Source: Pirellulimonas nuda (GTDB lineage: Bacteria; Planctomycetota; Planctomycetia; Pirellulales; Lacipirellulaceae). From it: a stretch of 64,000 nucleotides of DNA. A program made the translations under genes and the position numbers. Below the pieces are notes generated by a model that was not told the origin of the DNA, searched no databases, and saw nothing but the letters and a program-made list of their open reading frames with translations. The stretch spans positions 496,001 through 560,000 of the forward strand of contig NZ_CP036291.1 in the NCBI RefSeq assembly GCF_007750855.1, given 5' to 3'. Below are positions 8,266 to 17,529 of the stretch, piece by piece; the stretch's first letter is position 1, and every line of letters begins with the position of its first letter.

Positions 8266-9384
8266 CTACTCCCCGAGGTACCGGTACACCACCTCGTTCC
8301 AGGCGTCGCTCGCCCGGAACCGCAGCAGCGCCGTGTTCAGCGGCTTGCGCAGGGGGCTTTCCGGGGGCAACGCGATCGCGTACTCCTGCGCCTGGAACGT
8401 CATCGGCAGCACGTGGATCGTCGACGCGAAGCGGTTGTTCACCAAGTAGCTCAGCAGCGGCTTGTCGTACAGGACCGCGTCGGCCTTGCCGGCGTCGACG
8501 GCCGCAAGCGCCGCGTCGGCGTCCGGCAACGCGCGGAACGGGATCCGCCGTTGCCGGAGGAACTCGGCCGCGGTGCTGGGCGCCACGGTCACCACACGCA
8601 GCCGCTTGAGGTCGCCCAGGTTGTCGATGCCCGCGCCCAATTGCTGCACCGTGAGCACCGACGTGATGACCCCCGTCAGCACCGACAGCAGCAGCAGGCT
8701 CGCGATCATCGCCAGGCCCGCCACGATCCGTCCCGCGGTGCTGTTGGGCACCACCCCTTTGTGGCCCAGCAGCAAGATGGTGGACCACCACATCCCCATC
8801 TCGATCCCCTGGCGACGCTTGCCGCCGAACAGCCCCTGGTTCACGTCGCGCTCCAACCGCCAGAAGAGCACGCCGCACAGCAGCACCAACGCGATCATCA
8901 CGCCGATGGCCACCAGCAGCCGCGTAGAGACCACGCGTTCGAGCAGGCTGACCCAGTCGCCGCGGGCGTCGACCCGCACGGCCACCCCCAGCCCCGTGGT
9001 GTAGTGGGGGTGGCAGAACTCGATCCGCGTCTGCCGGTCGGCCGTGACGCTGATCGCGGCGACCGCCGCGTCGAGCCTCCCCGCCTCGAGCCCCGTGATC
9101 AATCCATCGAGTGGCAGCTCTTGGAACTCGTACTCCAGCCCCAGCTCGTCGGCCGCGTGCCGCCACAGCTCGATGCTGATGCCGGTCCACACCCCGTCGG
9201 TGTTCTTTAGCGCAAACGGGGGGCTGTTCTTCGTGCCGACGATCAGCGGCGGGGGGGCGGCGCCCGCGCCCGCCTCGGGCGCCTGCCCACTGCACGCCCC
9301 GCCGATGGCCGCCAGCGCGAGCCAGGCCCACACACAGGCTGAGCCCGCTTTGCGTTGCAGAGGTCGAGGCTTGTAAGTAGGCAT
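8266..9384 (-). CDS. GluR0-like channel paralogue with altered filter
   Basis: 372 residues with the same order as its downstream neighbour: signal peptide with a Cys near residue 31 (possible imperfect lipobox), first binding lobe (LIVGTKNSPPFAL; TRIEFCHPHYTTGLG with the conserved Arg), TM1 near 156-175, pore loop, TM2 near 220-245 and second lobe (ADAVLYDKPLL). The pore loop reads STILLLGHKGVVPNSTAGR: the flanks match the neighbour but TVGYGD is replaced by LLGHKG and the loop is two residues shorter, so K+ selectivity is not expected. It could be a non-selective or different channel, or a ligand sensor. ATG at 9384; the 140-bp gap to the next gene suggests cotranscription. Confidence 0.8.
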   Translation of the reverse strand: MPTYKPRPLQRKAGSACVWAWLALAAIGGACSGQAPEAGAGAAPPPLIVGTKNSPPFALKNTDGVWTGISIELWRHAADELGLEYEFQELPLDGLITGLEAGRLDAAVAAISVTADRQTRIEFCHPHYTTGLGVAVRVDARGDWVSLLERVVSTRLLVAIGVMIALVLLCGVLFWRLERDVNQGLFGGKRRQGIEMGMWWSTILLLGHKGVVPNSTAGRIVAGLAMIASLLLLSVLTGVITSVLTVQQLGAGIDNLGDLKRLRVVTVAPSTAAEFLRQRRIPFRALPDADAALAAVDAGKADAVLYDKPLLSYLVNNRFASTIHVLPMTFQAQEYAIALPPESPLRKPLNTALLRFRASDAWNEVVYRYLGE

Positions 9385-9712
9385 GCTGCACGGGGGTGTT
9401 GACGCCCGGTAGCCTACCCAATCGGGGCGCCCCCAATAAGACGAGTCTCAACACCCCCCAACAACCGATCGCCCCCTAGCCGACGGGCGCCGCCCGTCGG
9501 CTATTTCCCCGGAGGGGAGCGAGCGGTGTGCTCGTGGCTATTTCTGCGTGGTATTGCCGCTGCTTTGTCCGACTTTGCTCGACGCATTTGCGACGCCGCT
9601 TCTCGAAGCTTTGTTGTCGCAAATAGCCACCTGCGCCTCGATAATACGCGGTCCGTTCCGTCCCGCCATCCGTGCCCTGAGTCGCCCCAAAGATGCACTG
9701 CCAAAGCGCCCG
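9385..9712. other. Intergenic, no gene seen
   Basis: No supportable coding region between the channel gene and the repeat beside galE. It contains the hairpin at 9478-9502 and an inverted pair ATTTGCGAC/GTCGCAAAT around 9585-9622. The upstream promoter for the channel genes should lie in 9385-9470 but I cannot place it with confidence. Confidence 0.5.
9478..9502. repeat. Perfect hairpin AGCCGACGGGC-GCC-GCCCGTCGGCT
   Basis: Eleven-base perfect stem with a three-base loop, upstream of the channel genes. No T-run follows on either strand, so it is more likely a REP-like palindrome than an intrinsic terminator. Confidence 0.6.
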
Positions 9713-9898
9713 ACTTTTGTCCCCCTGGTGTCCGATTAGACGGGTCTGGTGTCCACCGGCGGCCGCCCAATGGGGCTCCAGCGGACCAAATCGGGGGATC
9801 TGCGGCGGGCCGGGGGGCAAAACCTCGGGGTTTTCGCGGGGCGACCGGGTTTTGTCCGAAAATGGCGCCCGCCGCGGAGCGGACAAAAGGACAAAAGT
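9713..9898 (+). repeat. Intergenic element bounded by ACTTTTGTCC inverted repeats (copy A)
   Basis: 186 bp beginning ACTTTTGTCC and ending GGACAAAAGT, perfect 10-base terminal inverted repeats. Internally it carries GGGTTTTGTCCGAAAAT and a doubled GGACAAAAGGACAAAAGT end. The same blocks in the same order occur in inverse orientation at 20960-21126. It lies 19 bp beyond the galE stop codon. It has no gene, so it could be a MITE-like non-autonomous element. Confidence 0.6.
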
Positions 9899-9917
9899 GC
9901 CCCGCGGGCCGCGGACG

Positions 9918-10901
9918 CTATCCGGCGTAGCCGTTCGGGTGCGCCTTGTGCCACGCCCAGGCGCTGGCCACGGTCTCCTTCACGCTGGTGTGCTGGGCGC
10001 GCCAGCCGAGCGCGTCGAGCGCGCCCTGGGGGTTGGCGACCAGCTCCGGCGGGTCGCCGGCACGGCGTGGGCCCTCGACCGTCTTGATCTTCTTGCCGGT
10101 CACTTCTTCGCAGGCGGTGATCACCTGGCGGACGCTCGCCCCCACGCCGGTCCCCAGGTTGACGCGGATCGCCTCGCCCGGCTGCACCTTCTCGATGGCG
10201 GCCAGGTGGGCGGTAGCCAGGTCTTCGACGTGGATGTAGTCGCGGATGCAGGTGCCGTCGGGGGTGGGGTAGTCGGTCCCGAAGATCGAGATGTGGTCGC
10301 GCTTGCCGAGCGCGACGTCCAGCACCAGCGGGATGAGGTGGGTCTCGGGGTCGTGGTCCTCGCCGATCGAGCCGTCGAGCGACGCGCCCGAAGCGTTGAA
10401 GTACCGCGGCGCCGCGTAGCCGATGCCGTAGGCGGCGCGGTAGTCCTCCAGCGCCTTCTCGACTGCCAGCTTGGTGAAGCCGTAGGGGCTGATGGGGTTC
10501 TGGGGGTGGTCTTCGGGGATCGGCACCTGTTGGGGGACGCCGTAGGTGGCGCAGGTGCTGCTGAAGACGATCTTGCCCACGCCACAGGCCCGCATCGCGT
10601 CCAACAGGTTCAGCGTGCCGACCACGTTGTTGCGGTAGTACTTGGCGGGGTCGGTGACGCTCTCGCCGACGTAGCAGAGGGCGGCGAAGTGCATCACCGC
10701 CTCGATGGCGTGGTCACGCATCGCCTTCTCGATGGCGGGCTGGTCGAGCAGGTCGCCCACGATCAGCCGGGCGGGGTCGGTCGCCTCGCGGTGGCCGTAA
10801 AGGAGGTTGTCGTAGACCCACACGTCGTGCCCCTTGCTCTTGAGCAGCCTGACGCAGTGGGAGCCGACATAGCCGGCGCCGCCGGTGACGAGGATCTTCA
10901 T
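9918..10901 (-). CDS. galE: UDP-glucose 4-epimerase
   Basis: NAD-dependent interconversion of UDP-glucose and UDP-galactose, 327 residues, usual length. The Rossmann motif GGAGYVGSH is at residues 7-15; the catalytic set is visible as SSTCATYG and the YxxxK motif in SPYGFTKLA (near residue 140); nucleotide-sugar binding residues lie in RYFNASGAS and CIRDYIHVEDLA. ATG at 10901. It lies downstream of the arabinose genes on the same strand, separated by a 230-bp palindromic repeat, so cotranscription is possible but uncertain. It feeds both the Leloir pathway and cell-surface glycan synthesis. Confidence 0.95.
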   Translation of the reverse strand: MKILVTGGAGYVGSHCVRLLKSKGHDVWVYDNLLYGHREATDPARLIVGDLLDQPAIEKAMRDHAIEAVMHFAALCYVGESVTDPAKYYRNNVVGTLNLLDAMRACGVGKIVFSSTCATYGVPQQVPIPEDHPQNPISPYGFTKLAVEKALEDYRAAYGIGYAAPRYFNASGASLDGSIGEDHDPETHLIPLVLDVALGKRDHISIFGTDYPTPDGTCIRDYIHVEDLATAHLAAIEKVQPGEAIRVNLGTGVGASVRQVITACEEVTGKKIKTVEGPRRAGDPPELVANPQGALDALGWRAQHTSVKETVASAWAWHKAHPNGYAG

Positions 10902-10973
10902 GAGGCGGAGGGGCGAGAGGTTAGGGGCGAGCCGTCGCCGTCAGGCGCCGGAGTTTTTTTGTGCTCCCAAGAG

Positions 10974-11203
10974 TTTACCACAGAGGCACGGAGCGCACAG
11001 AGACGGACGGCAAGAACACTTGCCCACGAATGCGCGCGAATGGATCGAATACGGCCAAGGAGCATTGAAGGTATGCCATTCCCACCGGACCATCCGTCAC
11101 GACCCAGAGGGGGGAACCTTTTTCTGGTTCGTTCGTATTCGCGCTTATTCGTGGGCGAACTTTTCTCCGTCCGTCTCCGCGTTCTCCGTGACTCCGTGGT
11201 GAA
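10974..11203. repeat. Long imperfect inverted repeat (C1)
   Basis: The left arm starts ACCACAGAGGCACGGAG and runs through GAGACGGACGG to GCCCACGAATGCGCGCGAAT. The right arm carries the complements (ATTCGTGGGC, CCGTCCGTCTC, CTCCGTGGT), giving arms of about 65-70 bases around a loop of about 90. It fills the galE-symporter gap. A close relative, C2, is at 13051-13349. No open frame of quality. Confidence 0.7.
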
Positions 11204-11213
11204 CTACTTTTCG

Positions 11214-13007
11214 CTAACCCTGGAAGTACAGGTACGCCGCCACGATCAAAACCAGCACCAGCCCAGAGGTCGCCACGTCGAGTGCCGACCAGCTCGAGCG
11301 GGTCTGGGCCTTGTCTTCGTCGCTGATGGCGCCGTAGGTGAGGCCGCTGATGCGTTGGTAGTCGGGCGCCCGGGTGGCGTAGCTCACCAGGATCATCGCC
11401 AGCGCGCTGGCGATGGTGATCAGCAGGCTGAAATACTGGAAGTAGATCTTGTTAACGATCCACAGGAACGATTCTTCCGGGTACGAGAAGTCCTTGTAGA
11501 CCTTCAGCGGCGTGTCGACCGCCAGGCGGAAGATGCCCAGCGCAAAGCCGACCAGCAGCGCCGCCAGGCACCCCGCGGCGTTGAGTCGCTTCCAGGCGAT
11601 GCCGAAGAAGAAAACGACGAAGATGGGGGGCGCCAAGTAGCCCTGCACGCTCTGCAGGTACTCGTACAGCCCGCTGGAGCCCTTGATGACGGGGATCCAC
11701 GCCATGCCGATGAGCACCATGGCGAAGGTAGCGATGCGGCCGACCTGCACCAAGCGTTTCTCGGAAGCCGCCGGGGCGAACTTCTGGTAGAGGTCGATCG
11801 TGAAGAGCGTGCTGCACGCGTTGAACACGCCGGCGAGCGAGCTCATCAACGCACTGAGCAGCCCGGCGACCACGATGCCGCGGATGCCGGTGGGCAGCAC
11901 GTTCTTGACCATCATCGGGAAGGCTTTGCCGGAGTCGGCGATGTCCTGTCCGTCCTCGGTCAGCATCAGGCCGAAGTCGAGGCCGCCCGCCTCCCCCGCT
12001 TGGCTCTTGATGATGAGCCCCCAGCAGATCATGCCGGGCACGATAAAGATGAACACGGGCAGCAGCTTGAGCAGCGCGGCGAAGATGCTGCCGCGGCGGG
12101 CCTGGGTCTCGTTCTCGGCGCCCAGGGCGCGCTGCACGATGTACTGGTCGGTGCACCAGTACCACAGCCCGATGATCGGGGCGCAGAACAGCATCCCCAG
12201 CCAAGGGAAGTAGCCGTTGAAGTACCACGCCTGGCGGACCAGCTTGCCGGAGGAGTCGACCTCCTCCACGGGCGCCCACTCGAACGGCAGCGCCTTGCCG
12301 TCGACCACCGCGGTCAGCGGCTTCCAGAGGTTGAACTTGTCGGCGCCGATGGTCTCTTTCAGCTCGCCCCAGCCGCCGATGGCTTCGAGGCCGTAGTAGG
12401 TGACCAGCGCGGAGCCGACGATCAGCACCACGGTTTGCAGCGTCTCGGTGTAGGCGACCGCGCGGAAGCCGCCCAGCACGGTGTAGGCGCCGGTCATCGC
12501 CAGTACCAGCAGCGAGCCGATCCAGAAGCTGTCGAGCTGCCCGAGCCGCATGTCGGGCAGCAGCACAGAAAACACGATGCCGCCGGCGTAGATGCCCACC
12601 GCGATCTTGGTGAGCACGTAGGCCAGCAGCGAGATCACGCTGAGCGTGTAGCGCGAGGCGGGAGAGAACCGCTTCTCCAAGAACTCCGGCATCGTGAACA
12701 CCCGGCTGCGGGCGTAGAACGGCACCAGGACCCACGCCAGCACCAGCAGGCACCAGGCGTGCAGCTCGTAGTGGGCCATGGCGACGCCGTCGGTGGCGCC
12801 CGACCCGGCGAGCCCGACCAGGTGCTCCGAGCCGATATTCGAGGCGAAGATCGACGCCCCCACGACGAACCACCCCAGGCTGTGCCCGGCGAGGAAGTAG
12901 TCGTCGGAGGTGTTCTTGCTCTTACGGATCACCCAGAGCGCCAGCAGCGCAATGAGGGCGAAGTACCCGCCGATAACGATCCAGTCGAGGGTTTCGAGGG
13001 CGCCCAT
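11214..13007 (-). CDS. Sodium:solute symporter (SSS family)
   Basis: Na+-coupled sugar importer of 597 residues with about 14 membrane helices. Family marks are visible: DDYFLAGHSLGWFVVGASIFASNIGSEH at the N-terminus, GGFRAVAYTETLQT near residues 178-192, YWCTDQYIVQRAL near 285 and SSLAGVFNACSTLFTIDLYQ near 395. It resembles SGLT-type transporters. It is the last gene of an araB-araD-araA series on the minus strand, so L-arabinose (or a related pentose or galactose) is the likely substrate by context. A 345-bp gap with repeat C2 separates it from araA, so it may have its own promoter. Confidence 0.9.
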   Translation of the reverse strand: MGALETLDWIVIGGYFALIALLALWVIRKSKNTSDDYFLAGHSLGWFVVGASIFASNIGSEHLVGLAGSGATDGVAMAHYELHAWCLLVLAWVLVPFYARSRVFTMPEFLEKRFSPASRYTLSVISLLAYVLTKIAVGIYAGGIVFSVLLPDMRLGQLDSFWIGSLLVLAMTGAYTVLGGFRAVAYTETLQTVVLIVGSALVTYYGLEAIGGWGELKETIGADKFNLWKPLTAVVDGKALPFEWAPVEEVDSSGKLVRQAWYFNGYFPWLGMLFCAPIIGLWYWCTDQYIVQRALGAENETQARRGSIFAALLKLLPVFIFIVPGMICWGLIIKSQAGEAGGLDFGLMLTEDGQDIADSGKAFPMMVKNVLPTGIRGIVVAGLLSALMSSLAGVFNACSTLFTIDLYQKFAPAASEKRLVQVGRIATFAMVLIGMAWIPVIKGSSGLYEYLQSVQGYLAPPIFVVFFFGIAWKRLNAAGCLAALLVGFALGIFRLAVDTPLKVYKDFSYPEESFLWIVNKIYFQYFSLLITIASALAMILVSYATRAPDYQRISGLTYGAISDEDKAQTRSSWSALDVATSGLVLVLIVAAYLYFQG

Positions 13008-13050
13008 AGCGTGATTAATTCTGGAAGAGAGATGGAAAGGAAAAGCCGAA

Positions 13051-13349
13051 GTTCACCACAGTGTCACCGAGGGCACGGAGACGGGAAGAGACGGACGGAA
13101 AGTTTGCCCACGAATGCGCGCGAATACGGACGAACTACGAAGGATGGATCAGGTATGGCGGTCCATGGCCACGAGCGTACGCCGGTTTGTTCCTTGCTAT
13201 GCAATCACGGCTCAACGCGTAAGGGAGGGAGCGGCGGGGTTGCCGCGCCTGCCTCGCTTACGCGACGGGTTTCCACTGATATTCATTCGCGTGTATTCGT
13301 GGGCAACGTCTCTTTTCTTCTCTGTGCCCTCAGTGACTCTGTGGTTAAC
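13051..13349. repeat. Long imperfect inverted repeat (C2)
   Basis: Left arm TTCACCACAGTGTCACCGAG through AGACGGACGG to GCCCACGAATGCGCGCGAAT; right arm ATTCGCGTGTATTCGTGGGC through TCTGTGCCCTCAGTGACTCT to GTGGTTAAC. Same family as C1, with a longer loop (about 140 bases). It occupies nearly all of the araA-symporter gap and ends 4 bases from the araA stop. Confidence 0.7.
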
Positions 13350-13352
13350 AAT

Positions 13353-14861
13353 TCACGATCGCCTGTAGGCGCCCACCGCGTCGCTCATCCGCAGCCTGTG
13401 CTTGAACTCGCGCAGATTGGTTTGACCATCGATCACCAGCAACTCGACGCCAAGCATACTCGCAAAGTCTTCGTAGTGCTCGGTGGTAAGCGCCTGGCTG
13501 AAGACCGGGTGGTGCGAACCGCCCGCGTAGATCCACGCCGCCGCGGCGGTCGCCAGGTCGGGGGCCGGCTTCCACACGGCGCGGGCGACCGGCAGCTTGG
13601 GCAGGGGCTGGGGCGGGGCGATCACGTCGACCTCGTTCAGCACCAGGCGGAAGCGGTCTCCCAAGTCAACGATGGTGGCGTTCACGGCGGCGCCGGGCGG
13701 GGCGTCGAACACCAGCCGCACGGGGTCTTCCTTGCCGCCGATCCCCAACGGGTGGACCTCACAGCTCGGCCTGCCGGCGGCGATCGACGGGCAGATCTCC
13801 AGCATGTGCGAGCCGAGCACCAGGGCGTCGCCGCTAGCGGGGAGGTGGTAGGTGTAGTCTTCCATGAAAGTCGTTCCCCCGGGCAGGCCGGCCGCCATGA
13901 CCTTCGAGGCCCGAACCATTGCGGCCGCCTTCCAGTCCCCCTCGGCGCCGAAGCCGTAGCCGTCGGCCATCAGCCGCTGCGTGGCGATGCCGGGGAGCTG
14001 CTTGAGGCCGTAGAGATTCTCGAACGTGTCGGTGTAGCCGACGAAGCCCCCCTCTTCCAGGAACGCCCGCAGACCCAGCTCTATGCGGGCGGCGTCGCGG
14101 AGCGACTGGCGGCGGGCGCCCCCGGAGCGGAGCTGTTCGTCCATGGCGTACGTTTCTTCGTAAACCGCGCAAAGCCGGTCAACGTCCGAGTCGCTCGCCG
14201 CCTCGAGGTGCTTCGCCACATCGCCCAGGCCGTAGCCGTTCACCGACACGCCGAGCGTGATCTGCGCAGCGACCTTGTCTCCTTCGGTGACGGCCACTTC
14301 GCGCATGTTGTCGCCGATGCGGGCGATCTTTGCGCGATCGAGGTCGTGCCGGGCCGCGGCGGCGCGGCACCAGACGCCGAGCGAGCGCTGGGCGGCGTCG
14401 TCCTGCCAGTGGCCGACCACGATCTTGCGGTCGAGCCTCAGCCGGGCGCCGATGAACCCAAACTCGCGTCCGCCGTGGGCGGACTGGTTGAGATTCATAA
14501 AATCCATGTCGATCGTGGGCCACGGGATCTCGCGGCCGAACTGCGTGTGCAGGTGCGCCAGCGGCTTCTGCAGGCGGGTGAGGCCCGCGATCCACATCTT
14601 GGCGGGGCTGAACGTGTGCATCCACGCGACCAGGCCGATGCAGTTGGGCGTGCTGTTGGCCTCAAGCACAACATCTCGAATCGCGTCGGGGCCGATCAGC
14701 ACCGGCTTGAACACCACGCGCACCGGGATGTGCCGCGAGGCCTCGAGCTCTTTCGCGACTTGCTGCGAATGCTCGGCCACCTGCTTGAGGGTTTCGGGGC
14801 CGTACAGGTGCTGGCTGCCAGTGATGAACCAGACTTCAAGCTGCGAGAGATCGGGGAGCAT
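13353..14861 (-). CDS. araA: L-arabinose isomerase
   Basis: Cytoplasmic, Mn-dependent conversion of L-arabinose to L-ribulose; 502 residues, as E. coli AraA (500). The N-terminal [12 protein letters not shown] is diagnostic. The metal and catalytic residues are found in GFGAEGDWK and [10 protein letters not shown] (two Glu), SHMLEICPS (Glu with His) and GGSHHPVFS (His). ATG at 14861. It follows araB and araD on the same strand with a 105-bp gap, and the pathway order araA, araB, araD gives D-xylulose 5-phosphate. Confidence 0.97.
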   Translation of the reverse strand: MLPDLSQLEVWFITGSQHLYGPETLKQVAEHSQQVAKELEASRHIPVRVVFKPVLIGPDAIRDVVLEANSTPNCIGLVAWMHTFSPAKMWIAGLTRLQKPLAHLHTQFGREIPWPTIDMDFMNLNQSAHGGREFGFIGARLRLDRKIVVGHWQDDAAQRSLGVWCRAAAARHDLDRAKIARIGDNMREVAVTEGDKVAAQITLGVSVNGYGLGDVAKHLEAASDSDVDRLCAVYEETYAMDEQLRSGGARRQSLRDAARIELGLRAFLEEGGFVGYTDTFENLYGLKQLPGIATQRLMADGYGFGAEGDWKAAAMVRASKVMAAGLPGGTTFMEDYTYHLPASGDALVLGSHMLEICPSIAAGRPSCEVHPLGIGGKEDPVRLVFDAPPGAAVNATIVDLGDRFRLVLNEVDVIAPPQPLPKLPVARAVWKPAPDLATAAAAWIYAGGSHHPVFSQALTTEHYEDFASMLGVELLVIDGQTNLREFKHRLRMSDAVGAYRRS

Positions 14862-14966
14862 GTGGTGATATGGTCGAGGTGTGAGGATGGATGGTCGCGG
14901 TTGACGCCCACGCGCCGGGCGGTAGGAGGTAGAGCAGGCGGGTCGGCTTCGCGCCGCCGCCCTCTT

Positions 14967-15680
14967 CTAGCCCCCATCATCTCGCGAAGCTCCTTGGCCG
15001 TAATAGGCATTCGGGCCGTGTTTTCGGAAATAGTGTTTGTCCAGCAAGAACTGATCAACCGGAGGCTGATTGGGGTTGAGCGCCAGCGTCCCCAGGGCCA
15101 TATCGGCGACCGCTTCCAGCGCAACGGCGTTCTTGACCGAGTCGGCCGCGTCCTTCCCCCAAGCGAAAGGGGCGTGGCTGGCGACCAAGACGCCGGGGAC
15201 CGCGATCGGGTCGATGTCCTTAAAACGCTCGATGATCACGCGGCCGGTGTTCACCTCGTAGGCCTCTTCGATCTCTTGTTCGGTGAGCGCACGTGCACAG
15301 GGGATAGAGCCGTAAAAGTGGTCGGCGTGGGTGGTGCCGAAGCAGGGGATTTCTCGACGGGCTTGGGCGAACGTGGTCGCACGTGTGCTGTGGGTATGGG
15401 TAATGCCGCCAACCCTTTCGAAGGCCCGGTACAGCAGCCGGTGGGTCGGCGTGTCGGACGAGGGATTGAGATCGCCCTCGGCAACGTCGCCCGACTCCAT
15501 GCTGACCACCACCATGTGCTCAGCGCGCATCGCGTTGTATGCAACCCCGCTGGGCTTGATGACCAAGTACGCCCGATCCTCAGAAAGTCCGCTGACGTTT
15601 CCCCAGGTCAGCGTCACGAGCCCGTGCGCGACGAGGTCGAGGTTGGCTTGGCAGACTTGTTGCTTGAGTTCTTCTAGCAT
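14967..15680 (-). CDS. araD: L-ribulose-5-phosphate 4-epimerase
   Basis: Zn-dependent class II aldolase-fold epimerase of 237 residues that converts L-ribulose 5-phosphate to D-xylulose 5-phosphate. Visible marks: TWGNVSGLSEDR, VIKPSGVAY, the Zn ligands in ITHTHSTRATTFA, CFGTTHADHFYG, and SHAPFAWG; the C-terminal HYFRKHGPNAYYGQ is typical of AraD. The ATG at 15680 aligns with the family start (MLEELKQQV); the frame is open upstream into araB but without support. araB ends 68 bp upstream, consistent with one transcript. Confidence 0.96.
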   Translation of the reverse strand: MLEELKQQVCQANLDLVAHGLVTLTWGNVSGLSEDRAYLVIKPSGVAYNAMRAEHMVVVSMESGDVAEGDLNPSSDTPTHRLLYRAFERVGGITHTHSTRATTFAQARREIPCFGTTHADHFYGSIPCARALTEQEIEEAYEVNTGRVIIERFKDIDPIAVPGVLVASHAPFAWGKDAADSVKNAVALEAVADMALGTLALNPNQPPVDQFLLDKHYFRKHGPNAYYGQGASRDDGG

Positions 15681-15748
15681 TGTCTTTCTGACGACCGATC
15701 GCACGGATGAACGGAGGGCGTCTCTTTTGCGATCCGTGTTACCCGTGG

Positions 15749-17428
15749 TTAGTCTTGCTTGCGAGCTTCGGCGCGGATGGCGATCAAGTCTTTCATCACG
15801 TGCCCCAGTGAACCGGTCCACTCCTTCGTGCCGAAGGCGTCGTGCAGTGTGCGGTAGATCGTGTAGAGCTCTTCGTAGACAGCGACGTTCTTCGAGATAG
15901 GCTGGTAGACCGTCTCTTTGAAGCCGGTCATGGCGGTCTGAGCGCCTTCCACGCTTGGGTGGGCGCCGGCGGCCACCGCGCCGAAGATCGCGGCGCCCAG
16001 CGCGCACGTCTGGCTGCTGCGGCTGATCTTCATGGGGCGGCCGCAGATGTCGGCGTAGATCTGCATGACCATCGCGTTCTTCTCGGCAATGCCGCCGCAG
16101 TTGACGACTTGTTCTACTTTGACGCCGTACTCCTCAACCCGCTTGATGATCGTGAGGGCGCCGAAGGCGGTCGCCTCGACCAGCGCGCGGTACACCTCCG
16201 CCGCGGTGGTGTGCAGCGTCTGTCCGACCAGCAAGCCGGTGAGCAGTGGGTCGACCAGGATCGTGCGGTTGCCGTTGTTCCAGTCGAGGGCTACCAGGCC
16301 CGACTCGCCGGGGCGCAGCTTGGCAGCCGCGTCGGTTAGCTTTGCGTGGGCCGATGCGTCGTTGCCATAGGCCGCCGGCGAGAGTTGCTTGACGAACCAA
16401 TTAAAAATGTCTCCCACGGCGCTCTGTCCCGCTTCCAGTCCGTACGCGCCAGGCAAGATCGATTCGGGGACGATGCCGCACAAACCGGGGATGTCGGGAA
16501 GTTCTTGGTCCAGCGGCGCGGGGAGGCAGTCGCAGGTGCTGGTTCCCATAATCTTCACCAGCACACCGGTGGCCGCACCGGCGCCCACGGCGCCCATGTG
16601 GGCGTCGAAGGCGCCGACGGCCACGGGCACACCCGCTGGCAGTCCGACCTTTTCGGCGATTTCCGCGGTAAGCAGGCCGGCCTGATGGCTGGAAGGAACC
16701 GCTTTGGTCTTGTAGCGGAATCGGCTCATGCCAGGCTGCACCGCGTCCAGAAACTCGGCGCTGGGGAGGCCGCCCCACGTTTCGCTGTACATCGCCTTGT
16801 GGCCAGCGGCGCAGATCCCGCGGGGGCATGTGTCTGGGTCGAGGTTGCCGGTCACGTAGGCCGGCACGAAGTCGGCCAGCTCGACCCACGAATGCGCCGC
16901 CTCGGCCACCTCCGGCGCGGTGCGCATGCAGTGGGCGATCTTCGACCAGTACCACTCCGACGAGTAGATGCCGCCGCACTTGGCCAGATACGGCTCGCCG
17001 CGCTCGGTCGCCTTGCGGGTAATCTCTTGCGCCTCGGCGAACGACGTGTGATCTTTCCACAGCCAAGCGTGGGCGGCGGGCGTATCGCGGAAGCGGTCCG
17101 TCATCGCCAGCGGCGTGCCGGTCCGATCAACCGGGATGGGCGTTGATCCGGTGGTGTCGACCCCGATGCCAACGACCTTCCCGGCGGAGAACCCCGCGTG
17201 CGACCCCGCCGCGGCCACCGCTTTGCGTACGGACTCCAAAAATCCCTGCACGTAGTCTGCCGGATTCTGCTTGGCGGCGTTCGGATCGCGGGGGTCGAGC
17301 AGGATGCCGGCCTCGCCGCTCGGATAGTCGAAGACGTGCGTGCCAATCTCTTGACCCGTAGCCGTATCGACGACTAAAGCCCGCACGCTGTTGGTGCCGT
17401 AGTCGACCCCGATTGCATAGCCACTCAT
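15749..17428 (-). CDS. araB: Ribulokinase
   Basis: FGGY-family kinase of 559 residues that phosphorylates L-ribulose with ATP. The N-terminal GVDYGTNSVRALVVD is the phosphate-binding motif; PRGICAAGHKAMYS and KIMGTSTCDC are AraB-like, and CGGIAEKNAMVMQIYAD matches the FGGY C-terminal signature. The ATG at 17428 is chosen because AGGAG lies about 9 bases ahead and the protein then begins MSGYAIGVDYG. It is first in the arabinose series and diverges from the XylR-type regulator, so its promoter lies in the 216-bp gap. Confidence 0.96.
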   Translation of the reverse strand: MSGYAIGVDYGTNSVRALVVDTATGQEIGTHVFDYPSGEAGILLDPRDPNAAKQNPADYVQGFLESVRKAVAAAGSHAGFSAGKVVGIGVDTTGSTPIPVDRTGTPLAMTDRFRDTPAAHAWLWKDHTSFAEAQEITRKATERGEPYLAKCGGIYSSEWYWSKIAHCMRTAPEVAEAAHSWVELADFVPAYVTGNLDPDTCPRGICAAGHKAMYSETWGGLPSAEFLDAVQPGMSRFRYKTKAVPSSHQAGLLTAEIAEKVGLPAGVPVAVGAFDAHMGAVGAGAATGVLVKIMGTSTCDCLPAPLDQELPDIPGLCGIVPESILPGAYGLEAGQSAVGDIFNWFVKQLSPAAYGNDASAHAKLTDAAAKLRPGESGLVALDWNNGNRTILVDPLLTGLLVGQTLHTTAAEVYRALVEATAFGALTIIKRVEEYGVKVEQVVNCGGIAEKNAMVMQIYADICGRPMKISRSSQTCALGAAIFGAVAAGAHPSVEGAQTAMTGFKETVYQPISKNVAVYEELYTIYRTLHDAFGTKEWTGSLGHVMKDLIAIRAEARKQD

Positions 17429-17529
17429 CCCGCACTTCTCCTGTTCCTGCCCAAGTTCCGTCGGCCCAGCGCTCACTGCCGCGAGGCGGGTTCTGCGCGA
17501 ACCCTAAGAAAAGTGCAACAAAAAACACC

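Noticed and set aside
9478-9502. Intrinsic terminator
   Set aside because: Perfect stem but no T-run on either strand, and it lies upstream of the channel genes.
9693-15677. A 1994-codon open frame on the plus strand opposite galE, the symporter, araA and araD
   Set aside because: It is antisense to five clear genes or repeats; high GC makes long stop-free shadow frames. Its product is His/Gln/Arg-rich and matches no family pattern.
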